Position numbers and translations under genes: made by a program. The notes under the pieces are model-generated. The model worked only from the letters and a program-made list of their open reading frames with translations. It did not search any database and had not been told where the DNA came from. Below, piece after piece: positions 17,491-27,001 of a stretch of 64,000 bases of DNA. The stretch's first letter is position 1; each line of letters starts with the position of its first letter. Source of the DNA: Candidatus Kapaibacterium thiocyanatum (lineage in GTDB: Bacteria > Bacteroidota > Ignavibacteria > Kapaibacteriales > Kapaibacteriaceae); assembly GCA_001899175.1 (NCBI GenBank), contig MKVH01000017.1, positions 1 through 64,000 on the forward strand, read 5' to 3'.

Positions 17491-20400
17491 TCACCATCTC
17501 TTTACCCACGTCAGCATGGGAACGACGGGGAGCGAAGGTGCAGCGGCACCACTCGCAGGTATCGCCGTGAGGGTGATGCCGGCTTCCAGGGCATAGGTCT
17601 CGCCGAAATATCGTACGACGGCGGTGATGGGCACGACCGGCATCGTGCGCATGAAGAAGCCCTCGACGCAGAGTTTCCAGTTACGACCGATCCGGTAGTC
17701 GCCACCGAGACCGAAGATCGTGGCGTCCGCATCGAACGAACCTTCGAAGGCCGTCACATGACGCTTGAAGGCATAGCCTGCATAGGCGTTGATGCGATGA
17801 TCGTCGTTGCCGTATCCGACGGTCGCCCACAAGGCGTTGAACGTGATCCGGGAGTCGATCCTGTCGATGGAGAAGTCCTGATCGTAGGTGCTCTGACCGA
17901 ACTGATAGCCACCACCGGCGACGACGTCCTTTCCGATGGGTGCGCCGATCTTGACGCCGAGGGAATAGGCGTACTGCATCGAAGCATCGTAGCCCGTGGC
18001 ACCGAACCATCGGCTCGGAACGGGAATGAGGCCGCCGGCGAGAATCATGACGTTGTCATGCACGGATGCACCTGTCTGCAATCCCACCGCATCGTAGACG
18101 CCGGTCGTGATGGTCCCGGCAGGAGGAATGACGGCGCTGGGTAGCATGATGGTCCGGAACGTGGTCGGATCCGAAAGGGCGACGGGAGCCTCGATACCTT
18201 CACCCGTGACGACGGCGACGATGGGGTCGTCCAGTCCGGATATCTTGAATTCGATGGTGGTCGTCGCACGGCCGAGACGTTCCGGCTTGAAGGTGACGGG
18301 GAACGTGAACGTTTCGCCGGGCTTCAACGTGAATGCCGGTTCCGGGTCGAAGGTGAATTGCTGGTTATCGGGACCTCCGGGGCGTACATGGATGATCCGC
18401 ACGTCGGTCGTGCCGGTATTCCTCAGTATGGCGGGGGGTGTCGTTGTGCGGGAGTCGGTCAGGGGGACGGCGCCCATGTCGATCGTCGTGGACGATGCAT
18501 CGAGCAGCGAAGGCAGTGCACGTCCGGTGATGCGTGCGCGCAGCGCTCCTGCCTGGGTCTGTGCGATGGCCAGCGTGGCGAGCTCGCCCTGACGCGTGGG
18601 ATGGAACGAATATTCGAGGTTGCGGCTTTCGCCGGGCCGGAGCGTGAACCCTCCTTCGGTGCGCAGACCGAAGTCCATTGCCTGACTGCCTTCGAGCGTG
18701 ATCGACAGAACGTCGAGCGGAACGCTCCCCGTATTCGTGATGGCGGAAGTCACGACGGAGTCCTTCGACGTGCCAACGTATCGCGCCGCGAAGCGCACGT
18801 CCTTGATGATGGCCCTGGTCTGTACGAGGGCCCAGCGATGATCGCTGACGTCTTGTTGCACGACCGTGGCACCGATGTCGTATCGTCCCGCTCCATCGGC
18901 AGCATTCACGACGACGACCTGATCTCCCGCAGCAGTGAATGACGGGGTACCGTCATGACGGCGGTACTGTGCGATCTGGACACCCGTCTGCGCATCGAAG
19001 ACCGTGGCGAGGAAGGGGCTCAGCAACATGATCGTCGTGCCGTCCGGACTGAAGATGGCATCCGATACACTGCCCGATGACGGTGGACGCTGGATCGTGA
19101 CGAGATCGCGTCCCGTTGCTGTTTCGACGATCTTCGTCTGATCGCGTCCCGTCTCCAGTGCTGCACGACTGCCATCGGCGCTGAAGCTGACGTACGTGTT
19201 GTCGTTCACGTACTGCCGGTGCGAGAGGTTCCGGATCTTCACTCCCGTGCGTGCGTCGTGCAACGTCGTGTTACCGTTGCCGTCAGCGACGGAGAGCAGC
19301 GCGCCGTCGGGCGAGAAGGCCGCACGATAGTAGCGCGCGATACCCGGTGTCCTGATTTCGTAGAGAAGGTTCCTCGTGTCGACATCGATGACGCGGACCG
19401 CGCTGTCCATCTCGCAGATGGCGACGCTTTCGCCATCCGGCGATATCGTGGCCCACCTGATCGCCGGCTTGCTGCGCGGGAGAGTGGCGACGACCGTTCC
19501 CCTGGTATAGTCGAGGACGATCGTGGAATCGCTCATACCACCGGCGACGAGGAGGCGTCGTGCCTGCCGCGACGCTTCGATGGCGACCGTATGCGTCGCC
19601 GTCGGCAGCTCGTGTCGCCAGCGAACGGTTCTCGTCGGGATGTCCACGCCGACGACGAAGCCCGGAGTCCATCCGATGAGCGTCGTACCGTCGGTGATCG
19701 ACATGATCTGATCGATTCCGTCGATGGACGAGAGCAGTCGACCGTCTTCGGCATCGAGGAAACGGATGGTCCCACCACCGGACGTCATGACGGTGGAGCC
19801 ATCGGCTGTGATGACGGCAGACGTCGTGCGCTGACCCTTGAATGCGGTGACCGGTTCGGCGATGGCTCGTGCGGTGGCCGGTACTTCCTGCGAAACGCGC
19901 AGAAGGCACGAATCGCTCGGTGTCGACGGAGCTTTCCACATGTATCGATGCCCCTTCACGTTGCCTGCGATGACGTTCCACGTGCGACCGTCGTCATAGC
20001 TCACGTCGAGTCGTACGGGCGCATCGGGCGGCACTCCGTCGTACCGCAGCTCGGCCGTACGATTCACCCAGAGACGTTCGCCGCCGTTCGGATAGACCAC
20101 GCGGATCGTCGGTTGCCGTGACGGCCCCGACAGGGAGCCGGCCGAAACGTAGATAGGAGGCAGAGGGCAGGGACTAGCGTCGATGTCGAAGCGTGAGACG
20201 ACGTAGGACGTGTCGTCGGCCGTATAGGTCAACGTCATGACGAGAGAATCGCCGGCTGCGATGTCGACCGGGAACGACGCTGCCGAAAGACGGATCGGTC
20301 CCGGGCTCGCGGCTGCGATGCGGTCGATTCTTACTGCGGCGTTCGTTGCCTTGATCGCGACGGTCCGCGTAGCCGTCGCACCTGCTGGGACGATCCCGAA

Positions 20401-21324
20401 CGATGCCGATGCGGGGACGATGGTCGCGCGTGCGACGAGTGAATCCGGTGTGCGCAGTGGTGCCGACACCGTATCGCTTCCGACGATGAAGGTGACGTTC
20501 CTCACGGGACCGCAGGCTGCCGACGGCGTCCACCATATGGTGCAGCCGTTGTTCGTCGTGGCGGCCGTATGGATTCTCTTGTAGGCCATGACGGCTTCGG
20601 CGACGGTGGTGACGTTCTCGAACCACAGTCCGCCCGTCTCTTCGGCGACGTTCTTCAGGATACCTGGCATCGTCATGCCGAGAGATACGCAATAGACCGT
20701 CGTGTTCGCTTCACGGGCCGCGGCCAGGATATGATCCATGCGCCCTTCACCGAGGCCGTCCGTCAGGAAGACCAGTACTCGCCGATGACGTCCGGTCGCG
20801 GCCACGCGCAGTCCGCCGTACGGATCGCCGACGAAGGCCTGTTCGTAGTTCGTGCCGCCACGGGGCTGGATATCGGTCAGGACATTCGAGAGGTGCGTCT
20901 TGTCGGACGTGAAGTCGATGTTGAGATAGTGCCGGTGGTCGAACGAGGTGATGGCGCATTCCGATCCATTGCCGAGCGCATCGATCCAGGCATCGGCCGC
21001 AGCACGCGCAAGGGAGATGTTGGGGGCGCCCTTTGCCATCGAGCCCGAGACGTCGATCGTCAGCACCGACGAAATGGGAAGTGACGTGCCTGGTTCGGGA
21101 CACGAGATACTGTCGACGTTGTACGTTCGGCCCTGATCGAGGATGCGGATATCCGTTGCGGCCATCGGAAGCAGGCGGGCCGTCGTCTGGTCGAGATGCA
21201 TGACCTGTGCCCTCGCCGTTGGATGGCGGTCGTATCGTACTCCACCGATGTGGGTCGACGTCCGCTGTGCGGTCGCCGTGAACGTGGCGATCGACAGGCA
21301 GAGGAGGAAGGCAAGGTTCTTCAT
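17491..21324 (-). CDS. 1277-aa secreted protein: VWA, PNGGE domain, propeller, anchor repeat, C-terminal barrel
   Basis: A signal peptide (MKNLAFLLCLSIATFTATAQ) precedes a VWA domain with its metal site at LTIDVSGSMAKG (Asp91). Next come a choice-of-anchor-like segment (FGIVPAGATATRTVAI), a domain opening VVYPNGGERLWVNRTAELRY, and a seven-bladed-size WD40/PQQ-like region with repeats such as WATISPDGESVAICEMDSAV and AAFSPDGALLSVADGNG. Another choice-of-anchor module follows (PLTDSRTTTPPAILRNTGTT, LKPGETFTFPVTFKPERLG). The last 230 residues are Gly/Tyr-rich strands (VVAGGGYQFGQSTYD, INAYAGYAFKRHVTAFEG) like an outer-membrane barrel. Function unknown; a self-anchored surface adhesin or sensor is plausible. 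The ATG overlaps the holB-like stop, so the genes are coupled. Confidence 0.75.
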   Translation of the reverse strand: MKNLAFLLCLSIATFTATAQRTSTHIGGVRYDRHPTARAQVMHLDQTTARLLPMAATDIRILDQGRTYNVDSISCPEPGTSLPISSVLTIDVSGSMAKGAPNISLARAAADAWIDALGNGSECAITSFDHRHYLNIDFTSDKTHLSNVLTDIQPRGGTNYEQAFVGDPYGGLRVAATGRHRRVLVFLTDGLGEGRMDHILAAAREANTTVYCVSLGMTMPGILKNVAEETGGLWFENVTTVAEAVMAYKRIHTAATTNNGCTIWWTPSAACGPVRNVTFIVGSDTVSAPLRTPDSLVARATIVPASASFGIVPAGATATRTVAIKATNAAVRIDRIAAASPGPIRLSAASFPVDIAAGDSLVMTLTYTADDTSYVVSRFDIDASPCPLPPIYVSAGSLSGPSRQPTIRVVYPNGGERLWVNRTAELRYDGVPPDAPVRLDVSYDDGRTWNVIAGNVKGHRYMWKAPSTPSDSCLLRVSQEVPATARAIAEPVTAFKGQRTTSAVITADGSTVMTSGGGTIRFLDAEDGRLLSSIDGIDQIMSITDGTTLIGWTPGFVVGVDIPTRTVRWRHELPTATHTVAIEASRQARRLLVAGGMSDSTIVLDYTRGTVVATLPRSKPAIRWATISPDGESVAICEMDSAVRVIDVDTRNLLYEIRTPGIARYYRAAFSPDGALLSVADGNGNTTLHDARTGVKIRNLSHRQYVNDNTYVSFSADGSRAALETGRDQTKIVETATGRDLVTIQRPPSSGSVSDAIFSPDGTTIMLLSPFLATVFDAQTGVQIAQYRRHDGTPSFTAAGDQVVVVNAADGAGRYDIGATVVQQDVSDHRWALVQTRAIIKDVRFAARYVGTSKDSVVTSAITNTGSVPLDVLSITLEGSQAMDFGLRTEGGFTLRPGESRNLEYSFHPTRQGELATLAIAQTQAGALRARITGRALPSLLDASSTTIDMGAVPLTDSRTTTPPAILRNTGTTDVRIIHVRPGGPDNQQFTFDPEPAFTLKPGETFTFPVTFKPERLGRATTTIEFKISGLDDPIVAVVTGEGIEAPVALSDPTTFRTIMLPSAVIPPAGTITTGVYDAVGLQTGASVHDNVMILAGGLIPVPSRWFGATGYDASMQYAYSLGVKIGAPIGKDVVAGGGYQFGQSTYDQDFSIDRIDSRITFNALWATVGYGNDDHRINAYAGYAFKRHVTAFEGSFDADATIFGLGGDYRIGRNWKLCVEGFFMRTMPVVPITAVVRYFGETYALEAGITLTAIPASGAAAPSLPVVPMLTWVKRW

Positions 21325-22481
21325 GATGCGGCGGTTCCGGACGAGGCCTTGCGAGCCGAGCCGAAGATGCGGCGCAGCGTCAGCAGCATCGGAAGCAGGA
21401 CGAGCTGGAGGTTGACGTTGCGGTGGACCTGGCGGACCGCCTGCTCGATGGCCGTCAGTGCTGCAGGATAGTCGGCGCCGGTGAAGCCATCCGAGAATCG
21501 CGTGAGTGCACCGCGCTGGTCGCCGTTCATGATCGACGTCGATGCACCCGTCATGGATATCGCATAGGCATCGCGAAGCCACAGTAACAGCAGGGTGAGC
21601 ATCATCTCGACCCGGACCTTGTCCCGACCGTCGGCCATCGCCGTGACGGCCTCCGTCATCGGAATACGATAGCCCTTGCCGCGGAGTGCGGTGCGGAGAA
21701 GGTTGACGACGTCTTCGCGATAGCCGCGCATGTCCTCGCTCAGGAAGGAGCGTGCTCGCGTGAAGCTTCCCTGTGCGAACGGTGCGATCAATTGCGCTTC
21801 GTCCGCCGAACAGAGACTGCGGGCGACGAGTGCGTCGGCAATGTCGGTGTCGTCGAGAGGTGGACAGACGATTTCCTGACAGCGCGATACGATGGTCTGC
21901 ATCATGCGCTCGGGATGGGACGTGGTCAGGATGATCGTCACGCCTTCGTGCGGCTCTTCGAGCGTCTTGAGGAAGGCGTTGGATGCTTCCGTCGTCATGT
22001 CGTCGGCATCGACGATGATGCAGACGCGACGGCCCTCCTGCGCTGCGGACAGCGAGAGCGTCCGCTTCAGTTCGCGGATCTGGCCGATGCGGATCTGTGT
22101 CGCCCCGGACAGTCTGACCGTCGTATACGGATCTTCGGCGACGGATTGCAGCAGGCCCTTGAGCTCGTCGATGACGTCGGACTTGAGTTCCTGTTCGTTG
22201 TCACCCTTGCCCGACGGCAGGGCCATGGTCAGTCGGACGTTCGGATGCTGGAGCGATGTGCATTGCTGACAGGCATGACATGTTCCGCATGGAGTAACCG
22301 TCGTCGGCGTGCGAACGGGACGTTCGCAGTTGACGGTCTGAGCGAAGGCCAGGGCGATCGCCATCTTGCCGACGCCTTCCATGCCGGAAAGGATGAGTGC
22401 CTGGGGCAGTCTGTTGTCGGCGATGGCATGATGAAGGAGGCGCTGTACGCGCTGCTGTCCGATGATGTCGTTCCAGGTCAT
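21321..22481 (-). CDS. holB: DNA polymerase III delta'-type clamp-loader subunit
   Basis: 386 aa AAA+ protein opening MTWNDIIGQQRVQRLLHHAI. The Walker A is degenerate (GMEGVGKMAIAL). A zinc knuckle follows (CGTCHACQQC), then a delta'/tau core (CIIVDADDMTTEASNAFLKT ... TLEEPHEGVTIILTTSHPER) with the SRC arginine-finger motif at IVSRCQE. These are the hallmarks of clamp-loader subunits that load the beta sliding clamp. Its length fits delta' rather than tau. The frame opens at a TTG at 22487, but the ATG at 22481 is better. The last four bases overlap the next gene. Confidence 0.85.
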   Translation of the reverse strand: MTWNDIIGQQRVQRLLHHAIADNRLPQALILSGMEGVGKMAIALAFAQTVNCERPVRTPTTVTPCGTCHACQQCTSLQHPNVRLTMALPSGKGDNEQELKSDVIDELKGLLQSVAEDPYTTVRLSGATQIRIGQIRELKRTLSLSAAQEGRRVCIIVDADDMTTEASNAFLKTLEEPHEGVTIILTTSHPERMMQTIVSRCQEIVCPPLDDTDIADALVARSLCSADEAQLIAPFAQGSFTRARSFLSEDMRGYREDVVNLLRTALRGKGYRIPMTEAVTAMADGRDKVRVEMMLTLLLLWLRDAYAISMTGASTSIMNGDQRGALTRFSDGFTGADYPAALTAIEQAVRQVHRNVNLQLVLLPMLLTLRRIFGSARKASSGTAAS

Positions 22482-22514
22482 CTGCAAAGGTACGAAGGCC
22501 GCCAGCGTCAGACC

Positions 22515-24011
22515 TCAGAACGACGGCCTCCATTCCGCACCGTCGGGCAGGCCGGTCTTCCATGCGTCCAGTACTGTCCGGACATCCGGAATCAGTCGTG
22601 GATCACGGACATAGACGTCGACGCTGTCCACACCGGACAACGGGCTGCCCGCAGGGGCCACGAGCCCGAGGCTGCCGAGGCGGATCCATGACGCAGGGTG
22701 GTGGGGGAACCATGACGAATAGATCCATACGACGTCGGCTCCGCGGCGCGTGCAGAGGGAATCCATCCATGCGCCGTCCTTCGTTTCCATGCGTCGGCGC
22801 GCGACCCGAATGTCGTCCAGTCCCCATAGATCGACGACGGCACCGCGGGCATGATAGGCCATGGCGCCGATGTCGTTCACGGCGACGGGGCGCCTCCACA
22901 TCACGGCGAAACGTGCCATCTGTTCCTGCATCGCCCTCTGGTTCAGGGATACGAGGGGCAGCCTCTTCGCTGCGGCCAGGAACGGATATGAGCAAGTCAG
23001 TAGCACGGCTGCGAGGCCCGCGGCCATCGTGCGGTGGGAACGACGATATGTCCATGCTGCGACTACCAGCACGCAGGCGAGCGGCGTCCATGCCATGACG
23101 TCATAGCGTGTGAACCATCCCGTACGTCCTGCGACGATCTGCGCGAACGCCATGGTCGCAACGACGAGGGCGGCGATACCCGATGGAGTACGTCGCGCGG
23201 CGATGCCGATGAGGGCGGCGATCGCGGACGCGACGAGCAACGCTCGTCCCGAGCCACTGGACACGTTCAGGACGATGTTGTTCCAGATCCCCGTATTGCC
23301 GTTGTCGGCACCCGTCGCGAACGACTTGACCAGTACGCTCGACGGAAGCCATCCAAGGCCGTTGACGGCGAGAACGATGGAGAAGGTGCCGAGGATGAGG
23401 ACCGCGCCGCCCAGGCCCAGACAGGCGACACCGCGATATCCACGCCACCACAGGACGATGGCCGTCAGTCCCGTCAGGGCCAGACCTTCGTACCGGACGG
23501 CCGGCGTCAGCGCCATCACGACGGCAATCCATATCGATGGTGCGGTATGGTCGCTGTCGGCGATGGCATGCAGAAGAATCAGCGACAGCAGGACATGGAG
23601 GCCATGTTCCATACCGAGGAAGGGGAGCCCCGCCTGGTTCGTGAGCAGGACGATAGTCGATGCGAGGAATGCCGCCCATGTCCCGTCCTCGACCCATACG
23701 GCGAGCAGGCGCTGTATGGCTCCGGCGATGGCGACGCCGATGACGCATCCCATGATGAATGGCACCATGAAGGCGATCGGTGTGGACATGAAGGGTGCCA
23801 GCAGCAGCGGCCAAACGATCGACGACGCAGGCGTGGTGGTCGTATCGGGGCCGAGACCGTAATGCCCCGAGGCGATCTCTCTCGCGACGGCCATGTGGAT
23901 CTCGGCGTCGTCCAGCGCATAGACGAAGGTTCCACCGCACATATCCAGCACGCGGACGAGCTGTATGGCGACGGCGACAAGGAAGACGGCATGGGGCAGG
24001 TATCTGATCAT
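22515..24011 (-). CDS. Polytopic membrane glycosyltransferase-like protein (GT-C type)
   Basis: 498 aa with about ten hydrophobic spans. After the first span comes an extracytoplasmic loop with YALDDAEIHMAVAREIASGH, which matches the DDAYI..R.A.NLA.G pattern of GT-C glycosyltransferases that use lipid-linked sugars; the double Asp would be catalytic. Later spans include IAFMVPFIMGCVIGVAIAGA and GLGGAVLILGTFSIVLAVNG. A soluble C-terminal domain ends ADVVWIYSSWFPHHPASWIR and so on. Donor and acceptor are unknown. The ATG at 24011 lies 39 bases from the divergent regulator gene; the frame extends further upstream only as its shadow. Confidence 0.72.
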   Translation of the reverse strand: MIRYLPHAVFLVAVAIQLVRVLDMCGGTFVYALDDAEIHMAVAREIASGHYGLGPDTTTTPASSIVWPLLLAPFMSTPIAFMVPFIMGCVIGVAIAGAIQRLLAVWVEDGTWAAFLASTIVLLTNQAGLPFLGMEHGLHVLLSLILLHAIADSDHTAPSIWIAVVMALTPAVRYEGLALTGLTAIVLWWRGYRGVACLGLGGAVLILGTFSIVLAVNGLGWLPSSVLVKSFATGADNGNTGIWNNIVLNVSSGSGRALLVASAIAALIGIAARRTPSGIAALVVATMAFAQIVAGRTGWFTRYDVMAWTPLACVLVVAAWTYRRSHRTMAAGLAAVLLTCSYPFLAAAKRLPLVSLNQRAMQEQMARFAVMWRRPVAVNDIGAMAYHARGAVVDLWGLDDIRVARRRMETKDGAWMDSLCTRRGADVVWIYSSWFPHHPASWIRLGSLGLVAPAGSPLSGVDSVDVYVRDPRLIPDVRTVLDAWKTGLPDGAEWRPSF

Positions 24012-24050
24012 CTGGCCGTCAAGATAGCCCACCGTTTGTATCTTCGGCCC

Positions 24051-24761
24051 ATGCGAATACTGGTTATCGAAGACGAACGCAAGGTCGCGAGCTTCATCAA
24101 GCGTGGCCTCGAAGAGGAACGGTACATCGTGGAAACCGTCGCCGACGGTGAAGCGGGTCTGGACCTGGCGATGAACAATCATTTCGACGCCATCGTGCTG
24201 GATGTGATGCTTCCGAAGCTCGACGGCTATTCCGTGCTCAGCGCATTGCGCGATACGGGGAATGCCACACCTGTCCTGATGCTCACCGCTCGTGGCACGA
24301 CGGAGGATCGCGTACAGGGACTCGACCTCGGTGCCGACGACTATCTCGCCAAGCCTTTTCATTTCGAGGAACTCGCTGCGCGGCTGCGGAGCATCCTTCG
24401 CCGGTCGAGTACGGAGAAGACGACGAAGCTCCAGTGCGGAGATCTGGTTCTCGACATGGTCACGCACTTCGCGTATCGGGGCGACAAGGAGATCGAGCTC
24501 ACGACGAAGGAATATGCGCTGCTCGAATACCTTCTGCGTCACAAGAACCGCATCCTGTCGCGCAGCATGATCATGCAGCATGTGTGGAAGCATAACTTCG
24601 ATCCGGAATCGAACATCATCGACGTCTATGTGAAACGCCTGCGCACCAAGGTCGAACGTCCGGGCGCACCGCAGATCATCCAGAGCATCCGCGGTGTGGG
24701 GTATCGCATCCGCGAGGCTGCGGAAGGGGATGACGACGAACCACAGCAGGAGGAAGAATGA
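24051..24761 (+). CDS. OmpR/PhoB-family response regulator
   Basis: 236 aa. The receiver domain has the acidic pair at MRILVIEDERK, phospho-acceptor Asp51 in IVLDVMLPKLDGY, the Thr in LMLTARGTT, and the Lys in DDYLAKPFHFEEL. A winged-helix DNA-binding domain follows (IELTTKEYALLEYLLRHKNR ... NIIDVYVKRLRTKVE ... SIRGVGYRIRE). An acidic tail ends EEE. It resembles the CusR/CopR branch. No histidine kinase gene adjoins it, so its partner is elsewhere. A TATCTTCG, one base off the -7 consensus, lies only 5 bases before the ATG; if used, the mRNA would be nearly leaderless. The ATG at 24051 starts exactly at the conserved receiver strand. Confidence 0.93.
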   Translation: MRILVIEDERKVASFIKRGLEEERYIVETVADGEAGLDLAMNNHFDAIVLDVMLPKLDGYSVLSALRDTGNATPVLMLTARGTTEDRVQGLDLGADDYLAKPFHFEELAARLRSILRRSSTEKTTKLQCGDLVLDMVTHFAYRGDKEIELTTKEYALLEYLLRHKNRILSRSMIMQHVWKHNFDPESNIIDVYVKRLRTKVERPGAPQIIQSIRGVGYRIREAAEGDDDEPQQEEE

Positions 24762-24783
24762 CGACTCACTTCGACGTACGATC

Positions 24784-25110
24784 ATGACGGCCAGCGATCT
24801 CAGGACTGCCCTGCAGGCGACTGTCGTCGCTGCTGTGCCCGCAGTGCAACAAGCCTTCGACACCTATCAGGAACATTGCTTCATCGCTCGTCCGCCGGAG
24901 TTCTTCTGTCTCGAACTCTGCGGCGAAGCCGGTGAGCTGGCTAACCTCGAGAAGAAGCGCTGGAAGGGCAAGGATGTGGATGAAGCGCACGTTGCCGACG
25001 AGGCTGCTGACGTCTTCATCGCTCTCGTGAATTTCTGCAATGCACGGGGCATCGATCTTGCGCAAGCCGTGACGAAGAAACTCGACAGGATAGAGCCGTC
25101 GAAGGTGTAG
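24784..25110 (+). CDS. MazG-like nucleotide pyrophosphohydrolase
   Basis: 108 aa all-alpha NTP pyrophosphatase. The metal-binding pattern ExxE...ExxD is visible as LELCGEAGELANLEKKRWKG followed by VADEAADVFIALVNF. Family members hydrolyse (d)NTPs or non-canonical nucleotides to monophosphates as house-cleaning; short single-domain forms are often dCTPase-like. It begins at the ATG at 24784, 22 bases after the response regulator and probably in its operon. The same frame is open back into that gene only as a shadow. Substrate cannot be told from sequence. Confidence 0.8.
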   Translation: MTASDLRTALQATVVAAVPAVQQAFDTYQEHCFIARPPEFFCLELCGEAGELANLEKKRWKGKDVDEAHVADEAADVFIALVNFCNARGIDLAQAVTKKLDRIEPSKV

Positions 25111-25299
25111 TGCATAGAATCTCCCGCAGGCCCTATTACAGATCATGACGAGGCCAAGGCAAGCCAATACGTCGTGTTCAGTTGCGGCCATATAGTCATC
25201 ATATGCATTCGGATGCCTGCCGGTTAGATCCGTCAAGTCTAGTTTTAGTAGTGGTTGTCGAGAAACGATATTCGATCTATTGATAATGATAGATGTTGG

Positions 25300-25321
25300 C
25301 GGCTGCTTATCAGCCGTTTTT
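25300..25321 (+). terminator. Terminator or attenuator ahead of the A+T-richer island
   Basis: CGGCTG (25300-25305), loop CTTAT, CAGCCG (25311-25316), then TTTTT. It lies 190 bases after the MazG-like gene and 25 bases before the next ATG. It could end the upstream transcript or act as an attenuator for the island genes if their promoter lies further upstream. Confidence 0.6.
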
Positions 25322-25345
25322 GTATTTACTTATTTGAGGTTGGTT

Positions 25346-25669
25346 ATGTCGTACCGTTCTGTTCGGAATGTGCTCTTCGGTATGTTCCTGTTACTTGGCA
25401 TAATTGTTGTAATGGATGAGGTGATGGCCACTACAAAGACCTACATTGCGGGGCCCGGCCGTAGATTTTCGGGTACGGGAACATATCCTGGTGAAGCGAA
25501 GCCTAATTCTAGTCAGGATGCGGGAGGTAACGTGGATTTCGAATGCCGCCCCAATCCGATGAGCGTCTGTGCGACGGTAAATCCGTATCGGATTGATGTG
25601 TTCGAACTGGAATTCAATCCAGGCGGTTCCGGTTGGACCTCATACCATATTGAAAATATTCCGAACTAA
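25346..25669 (+). CDS. Small exported protein with two cysteines, unknown family
   Basis: 107 aa from the ATG at 25346, which has GAGG seven bases upstream; an earlier in-frame ATG at 25280 would put the terminator hairpin inside the gene. The start MSYRSVRNVLFGMFLLLGII then VVMDEVMATT is a signal peptide or anchor. The mature part is short and Gly/Pro/Asn-rich (GPGRRFSGTGTYPGEAKPNS) with two Cys eight residues apart in FECRPNPMSVCATV, suited to a disulfide. It is the first of three genes in an A+T-richer patch; the next two encode a lipoprotein and a CxxC protein. The general look (short leadered Cys protein before a propeller-type lipoprotein) recalls Bacteroides NVEALA loci, but no NVEALA motif is present. 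Confidence 0.6.
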   Translation: MSYRSVRNVLFGMFLLLGIIVVMDEVMATTKTYIAGPGRRFSGTGTYPGEAKPNSSQDAGGNVDFECRPNPMSVCATVNPYRIDVFELEFNPGGSGWTSYHIENIPN

Positions 25670-25741
25670 CTTTCTTCGGGGCACGGCCGCGGATATCTGC
25701 GGTTGTGCCCCAATGCATTTCATACTAGGGGCAATGCTGTA

Positions 25742-27001
25742 ATGATTCGTCTTGGTGTTCTCTGCTGGTCCCTCGTAACAATCGTCATCACGTCCTGTGC
25801 GCAGGACAGGAAGAACGTCAAGATCGTTAGTGTTGATAGGCTGTCTCTGATCGAACGTACCGGGTTTCCGATACTGGATCCATATCATATCGAGGCCCGC
25901 AAAGGTGTACTGTTGATCAGCGACAAGAAGACCGGCACGTTGCATCTAGCAAACGGGATGGAAGGTAAGGTATTCGCGATCCTGCAACCGCCAATCGAGT
26001 TGCTGATCGATAGTATTCGTTTCAAAATATCGGGTAGGTATGATTCCGTCGAGTTCTACTCGTTAGCCGAGTATGCTGTGATGACACGTCAGAGCATCGA
26101 TGAAGTGAGAAGCTTCCCAATGGCACGTCCTCGATATCTGGTCGGCAGGTTTGTGACGGATGATACTCTGGATATCCTGACTCAGAATTCTGTTCCTGCA
26201 GTTCGTAAGAACGTCGAGCCTATGATGTGGCCCGTCGTTTCTATCGTGCGCTATGCTCTCAAAGGACGGAACATCGTACATGTACGTCCCTTGTCGAGCA
26301 GGGAGCTGTCATCCTGGCCAATGCCCGACGCCTTTCTTGCCGATCTCGATGAGGCGATAGTAGGTGTAGAAGAGAACGCTGCGATGCGAAAGGGCATCAT
26401 TAGCGACATACCGTTGATGGCGCGATTCGATGCTAAGGGTAATCACAGTACGATGCATTTGCCGATCGACGAACTCCAGACGAAGACATTCGGATATGGT
26501 ATGACGATGAATCAGCCGTTCCGGATGAACGGGAAAGCGATTCTGTATACCTATGCCGCGGTACCGCGTGCGACGATGTTCACGAGAGCCCTGTCGGATG
26601 ATCGGGCCATATCGTATGAGGATGTTATCAGGAAGTTACCCGGCGGGCAGGCTCTTCTGGATAGTGTCTACGTACTTCGGAGCGGAGTGCAGCGTGCCCG
26701 GGCCGGTATGAATCCATATGTCTGTACCGGATTCGTACCGATCGGTGGATATTGTGCTGCCGTCATACGCGATTGGACGACGAAGCATGGAGATACCGTG
26801 ACATCTCATATCGCAGTCGGAATTATCGACGGTGATTCGATTACCTATGGCTCATCGATTCCGTTTCGGCATTCGTCGTATCAGCCTTGGCGTATCTACG
26901 CAACAGTACATGATACTCGTACTTCGTTTGGCGTGATAGGGAGAGATATCGGAACTGGTAACTGGTATATAGAAACATTTCGCATTGGTACCGGAGAATG
27001 A
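25742..27001 (+). CDS. Lipoprotein, probable beta-propeller, unknown function
   Basis: 419 aa. The N-terminus MIRLGVLCWSLVTIVITSCA ends in a lipobox (ITSC), so the mature protein is lipid-anchored. The body shows spaced blade-like strands: GVLLISDKKTGTLHL, PRYLVGRFVTDDTLDILTQN, IPLMARFDAKGNHSTMHLPI, GKAILYTYAAVPRATMF, HIAVGIIDGDSITYG. This layout resembles the 6-bladed propeller lipoproteins of Bacteroidota; the fold is an inference. The ATG at 25742 has AGGGGC about nine bases upstream. Its TGA overlaps the ATG of the thioredoxin-like gene, so the two are coupled. Codon use is less G+C-biased than in the flanking genes. Confidence 0.65.
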   Translation: MIRLGVLCWSLVTIVITSCAQDRKNVKIVSVDRLSLIERTGFPILDPYHIEARKGVLLISDKKTGTLHLANGMEGKVFAILQPPIELLIDSIRFKISGRYDSVEFYSLAEYAVMTRQSIDEVRSFPMARPRYLVGRFVTDDTLDILTQNSVPAVRKNVEPMMWPVVSIVRYALKGRNIVHVRPLSSRELSSWPMPDAFLADLDEAIVGVEENAAMRKGIISDIPLMARFDAKGNHSTMHLPIDELQTKTFGYGMTMNQPFRMNGKAILYTYAAVPRATMFTRALSDDRAISYEDVIRKLPGGQALLDSVYVLRSGVQRARAGMNPYVCTGFVPIGGYCAAVIRDWTTKHGDTVTSHIAVGIIDGDSITYGSSIPFRHSSYQPWRIYATVHDTRTSFGVIGRDIGTGNWYIETFRIGTGE

